Shown piece by piece: positions 54,208-64,000 of a DNA stretch of 64,000 nucleotides. This DNA is from Lasiosphaeria ovina (Eukaryota; Ascomycota; Sordariomycetes; Sordariales; Lasiosphaeriaceae): the NCBI GenBank assembly GCA_033439765.1, contig JAULSN010000008.1, forward strand, positions 558,001 through 622,000, read 5' to 3'. The translations under genes and the position numbers were made by a program. Under the pieces are notes generated by a model, which had not been told where the DNA came from, searched no databases, and was given only the letters and a program-made list of their open reading frames with translations. Every line of letters begins with the position of its first letter. Position 1 is the first letter of the stretch.

Positions 54208-57200
54208 TGATGTTGACGTAGGGGAAAATGCTACCCTCCGAGAGGGGAGCTGATGTGGTCGGTGCGCCTGAATAAGTTGGACGGCGATAGGGCGATTACG
54301 ACGGCTATTCGCTGCCCAGTTTCGGGGCGGGTTGAGGAGCGCGAGAGGTGGGAGGTGGTTGCGAGGTGATTGGGGGTAATCCAGCAGGCAGAAATGTATT
54401 GTCCCAGCCTCAAGACGCCTATCCCACGCTGCTCGTGTGTCAATATTCATTATACTCCAAGCCATACCGCGTAGAGCATCGCTATGCAGTGTGATGAGGT
54501 GCAGACGGGACATGCCAAAATAGAATGGTGCAGGCCGGACTGGGGCCAAGACGCCATTCTCAAGCTGTGCACTAGTAGCCTTATAGCCTTGTACCGACGT
54601 GGCTGGAGCTGAAGGCTGAAGGAGAGGCCCGAAGTGAGCTGTCTTGGTTGGGTGGTCCAAGACGAACTGAGACGTTGCTTCACTCATACACCTCACTTCG
54701 CATCGCTCACATACAACCTAAGCGGCCCAGAAAGACAAGACAAGCAAGGCGCAGATATCACGACCCAGCGTTTGCATGAATCTCGGCGGTATTCTGGCTT
54801 ACTCCTCAGCCTTGGCGGACTTGAAAGGTGCAGTTACCGTTGCAGGCGGTGGCGAACGTTGGAAACGATGCTGGCCACATTATAATCATCCACAACAGCA
54901 CGTGTATATCCAGCGGGCCATGGCCATAAGGCGACCATTCACAATGAGATGACACGGGGGGCCGATGTGCACTTAGGTAGGTAAGAAACCCGTACCTGAC
55001 CGCAGTCGACGGCCGGCATGCAAGCCTCATTCAAAAGGAGCGTGCTAATCTGACCCCCCTCCTGTGCCTCCCAGTGCTCTGGAGTTGGGTAAGGCAAATG
55101 AGGCTTAGTGCAAGGGGGGCCCATCGACGTCGAGTCCCGATATTGGTGGTGGGGGAGAGACATTCATACTACTAGGAGCATCGGGACCCTGAGGAGCTGA
55201 CTGTTGCAGCCGTCTTCGAGGTCTTGGCGAGAAAGGGTCGGCTCCCGGTTTGAGGCGGTATATCAGCGTGCCGGATCGAGTAACGGCGCGACCTGGGTCG
55301 TCGACGTCCTCGCTGCACGACAGCTTCTCCAGCTCGTGACTGGGCAGACGGGTTACGCCCAAATTGGGCCGGCGCAGGGCGCACAGGACAGGCGGTGGCC
55401 TTTGAAGCCTCCCCTCTTCTTGCTTTTCCTCCGGAGCAGGGTAGCCTATCTAGCCATGTATTCCCGTGGTGACGGCACGAGATGCGGATTCTCCTGCGGG
55501 ATAGCCCTCAGTACGGAGGAGTACTGCCAGAGGAAATGTGGGTGAGATGCTAAATATCCGCCCAGGTTCGGTTCAGCTCCGTCGATGGACGTGGTGAGCT
55601 CGTTGAATGGTACGGTACGGCCTGCCATTGGCTCACGGCGGGCATGAGCCACACAAGCTCCCTCCCCGGGACTGGACGCTTTGGGCTAGGTGTTCCTGGA
55701 TTGGACTGCCGGACACCTGTGGCGTCGCTGAAAGCTCGCCTAAGTTTCCATTTTGGCTCGACTGGCCGGGACGCACGATCCACCCACACCGTGCTCCCTC
55801 CCTGGCGGATCCCCAAAGCCGGCCCAAGCCACGCAGGAGAGGCTCTTTGAGGGTTGCTCTTCTCTCCCTCTCCACATTGCGCCGTCTGATCTTGACAGCC
55901 AGTTGTTGCGATGGCGCCCCGCCCGGGGAGCCTTGTAACATGCAGCCAGGAGAATTACTAACCTAGCGTAAATAAATCGAGATGATGAGACACCTGAGGT
56001 CAACAGAAAAGAGCGGGAAGAGAGAGTTTCGTGGCTGCAGAAGCAGAGCTGCAACAAGTTTGGGTAAAGAGAAGGCGCGAGGCGAGGGGTAGGTGAGAAG
56101 AGTGGAGTAAACTGTTGAACCTGAACCTGTAAACCTCAACTTGGAAACCACGAACTGTCAAAAAGACTTGAAGCAGAAAGAACAAACGGCCTATCAAAAG
56201 GGATTTGTAATGAGAGAAGACAGGAGGGGAAAGAGGCAAGAGACAACGAAAAGTCACCTGGTCCCTTCATTGCCAACTGAACTAGCGTTTGTTCCATCCA
56301 AGCTTTGCAACCGTCATCACATCACGTACCTTGTCTCGATTCTCTATTCCGACTCGGCATACTCGGTTCTCGTCGCCGTTGGCACTTGCTGGGCCTGCAT
56401 CCAATCTGGTGCATTCCCTGACCAGACAGCCTGACGACTAGGGCCGAGACCCAAAGACAGCCTTTTGGTTCTCCTCTGGGTGTCTGGATGTGAGAGGGGG
56501 GGTGGGTTCCTGCAGGTTCCTGCACAGCTTGGTAGGGGCCTGCCCTAGCTCTCCCCTCGCAGCATGGCGTTCGGCTGCAAACAAACACCCACGTAGTATC
56601 GACTCCGTCGACGTGCGACTGGCATCAGCCCGCATGTCGCTCGATGGGCTGACAGCCGTGTTGTGGATGATGTCGTTGCGAAAGTCTGTGGTCGAGTCAG
56701 TAACGGGCCTGCGTTTGCAGCTGTAGTTTGTTGCGACTTGACTTCCACTTGCAGCCGAGTTGCAGATTAGGTTGCAGGTTGCATGTCCCGTCAACAGAAC
56801 TCGGCCGAGACTTTCTTTGCTTCCCCCTCGCCAACAAAAACACACACCCTGCGGATACGTACCATGTGTACCTCCGGTCAGGAGAAGTCACCACTTACTC
56901 CTCTTGTCCTATCCCCTCCTGACTATCTGGCAACGGTCGTGCAGCCGCCTCGATGGCAAATTCTACAAAAGCCGTTGGGGCGCCTCCCCGTCTCGACCAT
57001 CATGAACCTTCAAGCCATCAGTCCTCACTAGAGAGCGCCAATCTCTTCTCTTTTCGGCCTTACCATTCGTTGTGCTTGCATAGACCTTGCATATTGCCGC
57101 CGTCCTGCTCCTATTCTTTTTGCCTGTGGCAACTCCTCTTTCCCTATCAACAAACTTGTTCTTCAACATCATCCACTATTCCAGCCATCGCCAACCCGTT

Positions 57201-57279
57201 GACGCTTTATTAGCCGTCTAACAGCACCGTCGGAGATATTCCCCCTAGTCGAAAGCATATTATTAGACCGCCAGCCACA
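54208..57279. other. Intergenic region, 3.1 kb
   Basis: Between two plus-strand genes. Open frames up to about 170 codons lie on both strands and show no family signature. The last part is probably the CT-rich leader of the next gene. Confidence 0.5.
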
Positions 57280-58345
57280 ATGGCCGATGGACGTATGTGA
57301 TCGCTCCCCCTCCCCTCCCTCCTGATGAACCTTGTCCCGCCCCCCCCCCCCTTTTCCCCTTTCTATACTCCTTGCCCCAGCCTTATCCTATATGGTCCGG
57401 GCTTTTCCTCTACCCATACCCACGCGCTGTTCTCTCTTTCACACGCACACACCTATACGCACAGCCAAGAGACCGAGGCGCGTGGAGGAGACACCACCCC
57501 CAAAAACGGCCCATGAACAACAAAAACCCCTACTGACGCTAGGTTATCAATGAACAGTCAACGAGTATCGCACGGCGCGAGTCGCCGAGGTCCTCTCCGA
57601 CTTCCGTACACTTCAGTACTACATCGCTGCCGCTCCTGTGAACCCCAACGACATGGACGACTACTACACCGAAGGCTGGGCGGCGCTGCGCCAGTGCGCC
57701 CTCGACGGCCAGCACATCCTCAACTGTGCCGCCGACATCACCGTTCCACGCACCACCGGCGGCCCGGAGGAGCAGGCAAAGGCTGAGTTGAAGCAGTAAG
57801 TTCTTTTGGTTTTTGTTCATCTATTCTCGCCATCGTTGTATCGACTCGCCGGAGTGTTTCTAACCCCTGAAATCTTCAGGGTCTATCTCGACGCCTATGC
57901 CCGCAGACACGAAGGTCAAAAGATCTATCTCCGCCAGGCAGCGGCTCAGCGCTGGATCGAGTGGCGGGAACAAATCCTCTTGGGCGGCCGGCCGCACTCG
58001 GGGAACCACTCGCAGCTGAGGGGATGTGACCAGCAGTTGCGCGCTGTAAGTATTATCTCTCGTCTTGTTTCATCTACCAGTTTTATTTCGGTGCCTGTTT
58101 TCTACCCCCGGCTACACAATACAGCTTTCCCTTTCCGTAATTTATTTCATCGGGACACATTGTCCCTTACACAGTACGACACCTGCTGACCATTTGCTCC
58201 TCTCCAACAATAGGAACTTGCAACCATCACCGACGAAGCCATCTACTCGGAACTGCTGGCCTCTGACATTACCATGGGTCGCTGGACTGACGAGGACCCA
58301 AGCCTTCGAGGTGTGCAGCGGTGGGTGCGTGCCCGGCGCCGTTAG
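57280..58345 (+). CDS. Hypothetical protein, 182 residues
   Basis: Exons are 57280-57292, 57558-57795, 57880-58045 and 58214-58345. All introns are GT-AG and frame is kept throughout; the intron before exon 3 has a CTAACCCC branch site. The protein is MADGLNEYRTARVAEVLSDF..., rich in Arg, Gln, Glu and Tyr, predicted helical, with no signal peptide or membrane segment. Segments include NPNDMDDYYTEGWAALRQCA, AQRWIEWREQILLGGRPHSG and a basic C-terminus VQRWVRARRR. I do not recognise a family. The coherent splicing, GC-rich exons and lack of stops support a real gene. The tiny first exon is the weakest part: an alternative start cannot be excluded. Confidence 0.72.
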
Positions 58346-59280
58346 ACATTTTATTTGTCCACTCACCGCTGCTGAGCACCACCGTCTCCCGAAATATCTC
58401 GATAATATCTCAACAATAATTGACAGAAACCCGACGGGAGCCTCTACTTGTTCATCGAAGTTATCGGCCCGTCCGATACCGACACGCTCTTTGCTTACTC
58501 ACTCATTTGTCTACGTCTTCGACGGTTTGATGGCAGGAAATATCACTCATATAATCTCCTTCTTTTTTATTTTCTTGCCCTTCACTTTCGATTTATTATC
58601 CATCTTTTTCATTGTATATCCCAATTGTTATTTCAGGGGCACAAAAGTCTTTGGGGGTGTTAAAAATGGGTTTCTTTTCTTTTTCTTCTTGCATTTTCTT
58701 CTTCATTCATTATACATACTGCACGGGCTTGAAAGATACCACGGGCAAAAGGGACTACACGCAGGGAAATGCCTTTCTTCATTGGGGTTTGGAGCACACT
58801 GGCTTGTTTGAGTTTTATTTCTTCGGCCTTGTTTATCCTTGGACGGGCACATTCGACTGTATATATTTGACCTCCTTTTTTCTTTTTTGCGCGGGTACGC
58901 TTTATCATTTCGTTTATCTGTTCATTTCGCATGGAATGACATTATACCATTGGCTTATTTATCGTCTCTCTGCTTTTGGCTTGGCTGGTGTTCTTTCAAA
59001 TTGGGAATGAACACATGGGATTTGGAAATATTCCGACTTGGTAGGGGAAAAGCAGCAACTGGGAGGCATATATTTTGGTATGGGAGGAAGAAAGCGGGCA
59101 CTGCCTGGAGCAGGGAGCAGGAAATGAGAATACGGCAAATAAAACCCCAAAGGGGTAATTATTCTCAAACTCGGTCACTTGCAAAGGACTTTCAAGACGC
59201 ATGTGATACGCCTTTTGTCTAGGTAGTTCTATGCTCGAGTGTCTCAATACAGTCAAGTTGAAGAGATTCCAATGTGCTAA
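58346..59280. other. Convergent 3' intergenic region
   Basis: T-rich sequence typical of fungal 3' regions, between the hypothetical gene and the TMEM234-like gene. Open frames here (up to 132 codons) are rich in Phe and Tyr and look like T-rich artefacts. Confidence 0.5.
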
Positions 59281-59969
59281 CTAATTATTCTTGCTGTGAA
59301 CACATAGTGCAATACCGCCAAGTGACAGAGTCATTCCAATCCACGTATCTTTGGGGTGGTGTCATCAGTGAGAGTCCCTAGCTAAGAGCAAGATGTCGAT
59401 ATGAACCACTCACCTCGACTAATGACTTTCCTCTCAAGCCACCACTCACCAATGACGGTAAACAGAAAGGCCAAGGTGTTGACAATCGGCACGGTGAGAC
59501 TCAGCTCTGTCAAGACACGAAGCAAAATGGGGGCAATGCAGTCAGCAACACGACGGCCTGAATCTCGCTGCCTAGGGTACAGGTACGAACAGTACCTGAT
59601 CGTGGGGCAGGCGGCGAGAAAGGAGAGTGTGGGGGTATTAGAGCCGAACTGAAACTTACCTGCCTTGCCAATCAACAGGAAGAACCACACGCTGCCCGTC
59701 AGGTTCAACAGCAGCGGGACCGCATAGCGCGGGTTGCGCAGGAGGTCGACGACGGCGAACAGGGCGCCGTACAGCCTGCTCCGGACCCAGCTGTTCCTGA
59801 CGGCGTCCGACTCGAGCAGCTGGTGCGCGCCTGGGCGGTGCTCCTTGGCTGCCCGCCGGATGAAGGGAGTCGTCAGGCCCCAGGCCAGCCCGACCATGAG
59901 GAACCCCAGCACATAGTTGATGGCTGGCGGCTGCCGTGGGGCTGGTGTTACTGGTGGTGGCAGTTCCAT
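59281..59969 (-). CDS. TMEM234-like membrane protein
   Basis: Exons are 59660-59969, 59414-59506 and 59281-59348, giving 156 residues, the size of the family; introns are GT-AG. It has about four hydrophobic segments: YVLGFLMVGLAWGLTTPFIR, PLLLNLTGSVWFFLLIGKA, LSLTVPIVNTLAFLFTVIGE and GMTLSLGGIALCV. The motifs GLTTPFIRRA, NLTGSVWFFLL and GEWWLERKVISRDTWIG match the TMEM234 family (EamA-transporter-like small proteins). It is an integral membrane protein of unknown transport function. The N-terminus is Pro-rich and cytosolic or luminal orientation cannot be told. Confidence 0.88.
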
Positions 59970-62473
59970 TCCCCTGGGTCTGGGTCGATGGGTCCAATCG
60001 GCCAGCCGGTTCTCGGTTGCTACCCCTGCAGACAGACACCTTCTTTACACACAAGGTTTGAAACCGCCTGCTCGGTAGATCTCGCCCGCACTGCGCCGCC
60101 TGACAGCCGCAGATGACCTGCCGCCGTGCAATACGAGATCTGATCTGCGAGGGGGATTGTACCTAAAGTACCTCTGCGTCAGGGGGGCGTTTGCGCGGAT
60201 ATTCAAGCTAGGGTTAGATGCGCCGCTATTAGGTACGTATGTGTGTATGTGTGTATATGTAGGTGGGATGCTGCGTTGTGCACTGCGGCGATTTATTTTT
60301 GGTGGGATATCTTTTGTGATCGCGCGAGGTCGAATGACGGGCTTGAGATGCGAGTACGGACGGACGGGGCGGGCGGCAGGCGGGCGTCGGAAGGCCTCCT
60401 AGGGACACGAAGGTAAAGCAGTCCGGGGAAATCTCCCAAAGAGATGATTTGCAGCAACGTCTAGCGAGAATAACGAGTTTAAACAAAGGCCCGCAGCCTG
60501 GGGCTGAACGGCTGCTTGTCTGTTTGGCTCTTTGGGGTTTCGCCTCTTCAGCCCTATGATGCACGTTGTGAGAGTGGGAGTGAGCGGGAGAGAGAGAGAT
60601 GCAAGACCGTCGTTGTCTCAGACGCGGGCTTATCGATAAAGCCGTGACCCGACTTGACATGACTTGGGTCTAAGCCACACTTGAATGAGCTGCAGGTCCG
60701 TTTGCGTGGCTGATTTTAGCTTTCTCGGAGCATGCTTACCATGTCTGGACTAGCGTGCATCTCTCCAACTTTCGGCTTCTCCATCACGTCCTCACTCCTT
60801 TCCCACGGGCTCCTCTTCCCCATCTAGGCTTCCGCAAACCTAAATCCCACCTGTCTTCAATGCCTCAAATGGATAAAGAGTCCACCTGGACAGCGCATTG
60901 TGAGGCAGCCTGCTGATATCGGGCCTTCTAAGGCTTCTTGTTGTTTGTTTGTCGGCCCTGTTTTCTCGAACTGCATCTTGAGCTCCGTCTCGAGCTGTAG
61001 TCTCACCGAAACCATGACCCAAGGTCTCTTCCGGAGGTATTGTAGGTAAGAAGGAAAGAACACTAAAAGGTATCGATTCGGACTGTCTTGCAGAATTACG
61101 GAGTTGCGGGCGGTCCGAAAGGGCGACAGCGGGTGGTTGTAACTTCAAGGTTGGAACTGCGACCTCAACCACACGTGCAGACACATGCAACAAACCCAAC
61201 CCCAGCATGGGTTCGGAGACCCAAGACCATGATGCAACTCATTCACGTGCATCTAGGGTAGCGCTGCCACGCCATGGCCAATACGCTCACGCCCATTATA
61301 ACCGGCTACTATGATCAAAATCGCAGTGGCGTTGTTGTCCATCGCAAAGTGCAAGGGCAAGACACGATAATGTCAATAATGTCAACGTTACGGATACAAC
61401 AACAAACTCGGGCTAATTAGCCTCAATTACCTGGTTGTCTCGAAAAAAAAAGTTTCTCCCGACGGGGGTGATAATATGCTACTTTTTGACCTGCTTTTGA
61501 GACTGTTTGCTGATATCCAACCACACCCTCCATTACATTGGACCCAAGTGTGTCTCTGACGTCAAGGGAAGATGGGGATCTGGCTAAAGTAAAGACCAGA
61601 GAGAAGGCCCTCTTTGATAGACTAGTCGTGGGAATAGCTAAGGATGCTAAATACTAGGTTTAGGAACCCCCTGGTTCCTCTCTAGGTTAAATATTTTAGT
61701 GGAACATCCGAGCATGTGAGAGTCCAGGAATTGAGTCTCATCTATGAACGACCCAAAACATGTATCCGAAAAGATGCCTACAATCCGATCCCTGAATGTT
61801 TGTTGGCTTGGTACTTGGGCAGAATAAATATTATAGCCCAGCAAATAAACCGGCCAGTCAAAGCCTTTAAAAAGACAGGCCTCTAGGATGCTAATAGCTT
61901 ATACCCCCCTTGCCGAAAAGCCTTTCGAGCGAGCCGTAAAGTATTGAGACCTAACAAAACATTCAGGGATTGGATTGTACAGTACATGCCGAGCTTCCAT
62001 ACAATAAACCCCTTTCTCAGCCATGTTCGAGCCGCCCACTCACTACCGGAGCCTCGATGGAGCCATATGGCCGGCTGCGAAGACGCACCACCTTGATACC
62101 TAAGTAAGAGGGCCCTAGCCGCCTCCCTAGCTCGACCGAGTAGCTTCTAGTCTATACACTTGACTCAATTGTGCCTGGATCATCGCACGATCTGGTCTAG
62201 GGCCGGAGTGGTGACACCTACATTTGGCACAGCAAGAGTCGTGCCCGGGACGCCATTTTGGGTCGCTGCTTCTCACGAGGGGAAGCTCCGGACGTGGCCG
62301 TTCTATTTGCGCGCAGCGTTATGGGGACGAACGGGGAGTTAAAAGGGACTGGAAGCCCATATCAGCCCCCCAAAGACATCAACATCAGAACTCTGTACTC
62401 GCTACACCTACAAAACGATTTTCTCAAACTCCTCCTCCTCACAGTCAAAGATATTAACACCCACCTGCCCACC
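59970..62473. other. Intergenic region, 2.5 kb
   Basis: It holds the divergent upstream regions of the TMEM234-like gene and CON-6. Short GT-rich repeats (GTATGTGTGTAT) occur near 60,237. The stretch 61,400-62,150 is more AT-rich and might contain a decayed repeat, but no ends were found. No gene was found. Confidence 0.5.
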
Positions 62474-63090
62474 ATGCCTACCGAAGCTCAAGTCGCCGGC
62501 GGCCACAAGGCCAACATCAACAACCCCAACACGTCGCAGGAGTCCAAGGACCGGTCCCAGAAGATCCTCGACAACGAGTTCAACGGCGGCGACGGTATGT
62601 CGCTCTTGCTCTCACTCTGCAGCACCCGTGTTGACACATGACGCACTTTAGTTCCCAAGGCCGGCGACCAGGAGAACAAGAACCCCGGAAACGTTGCTGG
62701 CGGGCTCAAGGCGTAAGTTTTGTCTCCCGCTGCCTCTTTTCACCCTTTCCCCTTTCCCCTTTCCCTTCCCCTTCCCCTTTCCCCTTTCCCCTTTCCCCTT
62801 TCCCCTTTCCCCTTTCCCCTTTCCCCTTTCCCCTTTCCCCTTTCCCCTTTCCCCTTTCCCCTTTCCCTTCCCTTTCTCCTTTCTCCTTTCTCCTTTCTCC
62901 TTTCCTCTTTCCTCTTTCCAACTTACCACTTCTGGTGCGCGGTCATGTCACGTCACGTCACGTCATGCGCCAACACAACACGAACGACTTGGAGCTGACA
63001 CTTGCTCTTGTGTCTTGCAGCACCCTCAAGAACCCCAACGTCTCGGACGAGGCCAAGGAGTCGGCCAAGGAGCGCCTCAACCAGATGTAG
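62474..63090 (+). CDS. con-6: Conidiation-specific protein 6 (CON-6)
   Basis: Exons are 62474-62594, 62652-62712 and 63021-63090, giving 83 residues. Two copies of the CON-6 motif are visible: GGHKANINNPNTSQESKDRS (about 9-28) and GGLKATLKNPNVSDEAKESA (about 58-77). The family consists of small hydrophilic proteins abundant in conidia and dispensable for growth in Neurospora; the molecular role is not known. Introns are GT-AG. Intron 2 is 308 nt because of a pyrimidine minisatellite. The start ATG follows CCACC and gives the expected N-terminus. Confidence 0.94.
62741..62919 (+). repeat. TTTCCCC heptamer minisatellite in CON-6 intron
   Basis: About 180 bases of nearly pure pyrimidine lie within intron 2 of con-6. 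A homogeneous block of TTTCCCC units is followed by shorter blocks of TTTCTCC and then TTTCCTC variants. The arrangement shows separate local expansions. The tract is mirror-like and homopurine on the other strand. Confidence 0.92.
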
Positions 63091-64000
63091 AGCGGGTGGC
63101 TATTTCGGAAGAAACACAAACAGCAGCGGCTTTTGGTGTCAGTGCGGTCCGTTAGGTGATTGAAGGGGCCAAATGCGAGTGTTTGTGCTGTGTTTGTGCT
63201 GTGCTACGTTACCTAGGTACAGTTACGGGAAGATAGACAGAAAAAGTCAATATCATGACACGCTTTCACCCATGAATACACATCATTCCGATGGTAAAAA
63301 GTTAGGGTGATACATGTCTGCGTGCGCGTGTATTATTGCTTTGACAACCATCATCTGGATACTATCGGTGCATCGTGTCAATGTGCAAACCGCTAGCTCT
63401 CGTAACAAGGCTCAAGTCCAAAGCTAATCCGATAGACCGGAATTCCGTGGAAATAGAAATACAACGCAGCAGGACTTCTGTGTCCGCGGAGTAGATGACA
63501 CCAGTACGGAATAGGTGCAGGTGGTTGGTGTTGGCCCGCAATTGCATAGGAAAGGATTGATATTTCGACACGACGTGACATGGGAAGTGAATGCAATGCT
63601 CTCTCTCTTGTTGGACGTTGGAAGGAAGGAGGAAGGAATGAAAGTGCAGGCAATGACGAATTTGACGCGCGTTTCTTTGGAAGAGTGTTTGTGGATTACA
63701 CTTTTGAGCGACGCAACCCGACCCGGGCTCGCGCCGCACGACGCAATGCCCCGTGGAAATGCCCCCGACCGGGGGACAAGGCGCCCAATGGAAGCCGGCC
63801 CAGGGGCCCTCTTCTTGCGGGAGACCGGCAATGCCAGGTCGGAGACTTCAGTGGGTAATAATGGGCATGGATGCTCGGGAGATCAGTGGGGCCTTGGCCA
63901 ACCTCGCGGAATTTGGGGGGCTTGGCTCGCACCAGCCACCAAAATTCCACCCAGCCACCACACGAACTCGCAGCAGGAGCGGGCATCAACATGGCGCAAC
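63091..64000. other. Intergenic to window end
   Basis: 3' region of con-6 and further non-coding DNA. An ATG at 63,991 (ACATGGCGCAAC) could begin a gene that runs off the window, but nothing more can be said. Confidence 0.4.

Overview
The window looks like a chromosome segment of a filamentous ascomycete, most likely a Sordariomycete and perhaps Sordariales/Chaetomiaceae. The evidence is GC-rich genes split by short GT-AG introns with CTAAC-type branch sites, a dispersed 5S rRNA gene on its own, a CON-6 conidiation gene, a cell-wall-integrity MAP kinase of the Slt2/Mps1/MAK-1 type, and a sharply bounded AT-rich block with the mark of repeat-induced point mutation (RIP). The species assignment is an inference.

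Region 1 (1 to about 17,600) is AT-rich. TpA is abundant, CpA and TpG are scarce, and CpG is retained, as expected for CpA-to-TpA RIP. No intact gene was found. The block still holds readable skeletons of dead reading frames on both strands, interrupted mainly by TAG/TAA where Gln or Trp codons are expected. They include a Gln/Pro-rich repeat frame, a Ser/Thr/Gly-rich repeat frame, a C2H2 zinc-finger remnant (about 9.2-9.8 kb), a long Thr/Asn/Pro repeat protein (11.3-13.6 kb, plus strand) and a minus-strand frame at 14.4-15.8 kb. Minisatellites occur at 5.1, 5.5, 10.0 and 11.5-12.1 kb. I did not recognise reverse transcriptase, integrase or transposase motifs, but I could not check exhaustively.

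Region 2 (17.6-24.8 kb) returns to normal composition. It carries a truncated 5S rRNA copy, an MDR-family oxidoreductase (five exons, with a long CAACAG microsatellite just before the start), a hotdog-fold thioesterase and a second, unrelated thioesterase-like gene of the THEM6/lcsJ type. Region 3 (24.8-38.0 kb) holds no convincing protein gene. It does hold a 1,001-bp element with 27-bp terminal inverted repeats and a TAGC duplication that encloses a complete 119-nt 5S rRNA gene, followed by about 12 kb of microsatellite-studded gene-free DNA.

Region 4 (38.0-63.1 kb) is a housekeeping and signalling stretch: a secreted DUF3455 protein, the Slt2-type MAP kinase, a low-molecular-weight tyrosine phosphatase, an intronless SIS-domain sugar isomerase of the KpsF/GutQ type, a WKF-domain nuclear/nucleolar-type protein divergent from proteasome subunit alpha-1, an unrecognised 182-residue protein, a TMEM234-like membrane protein and CON-6, whose second intron is swollen by a pyrimidine minisatellite. 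I see no operon-like or pathway clustering; the neighbours look functionally independent.

Exon boundaries were set by hand from splice signals, reading-frame continuity and family resemblance.
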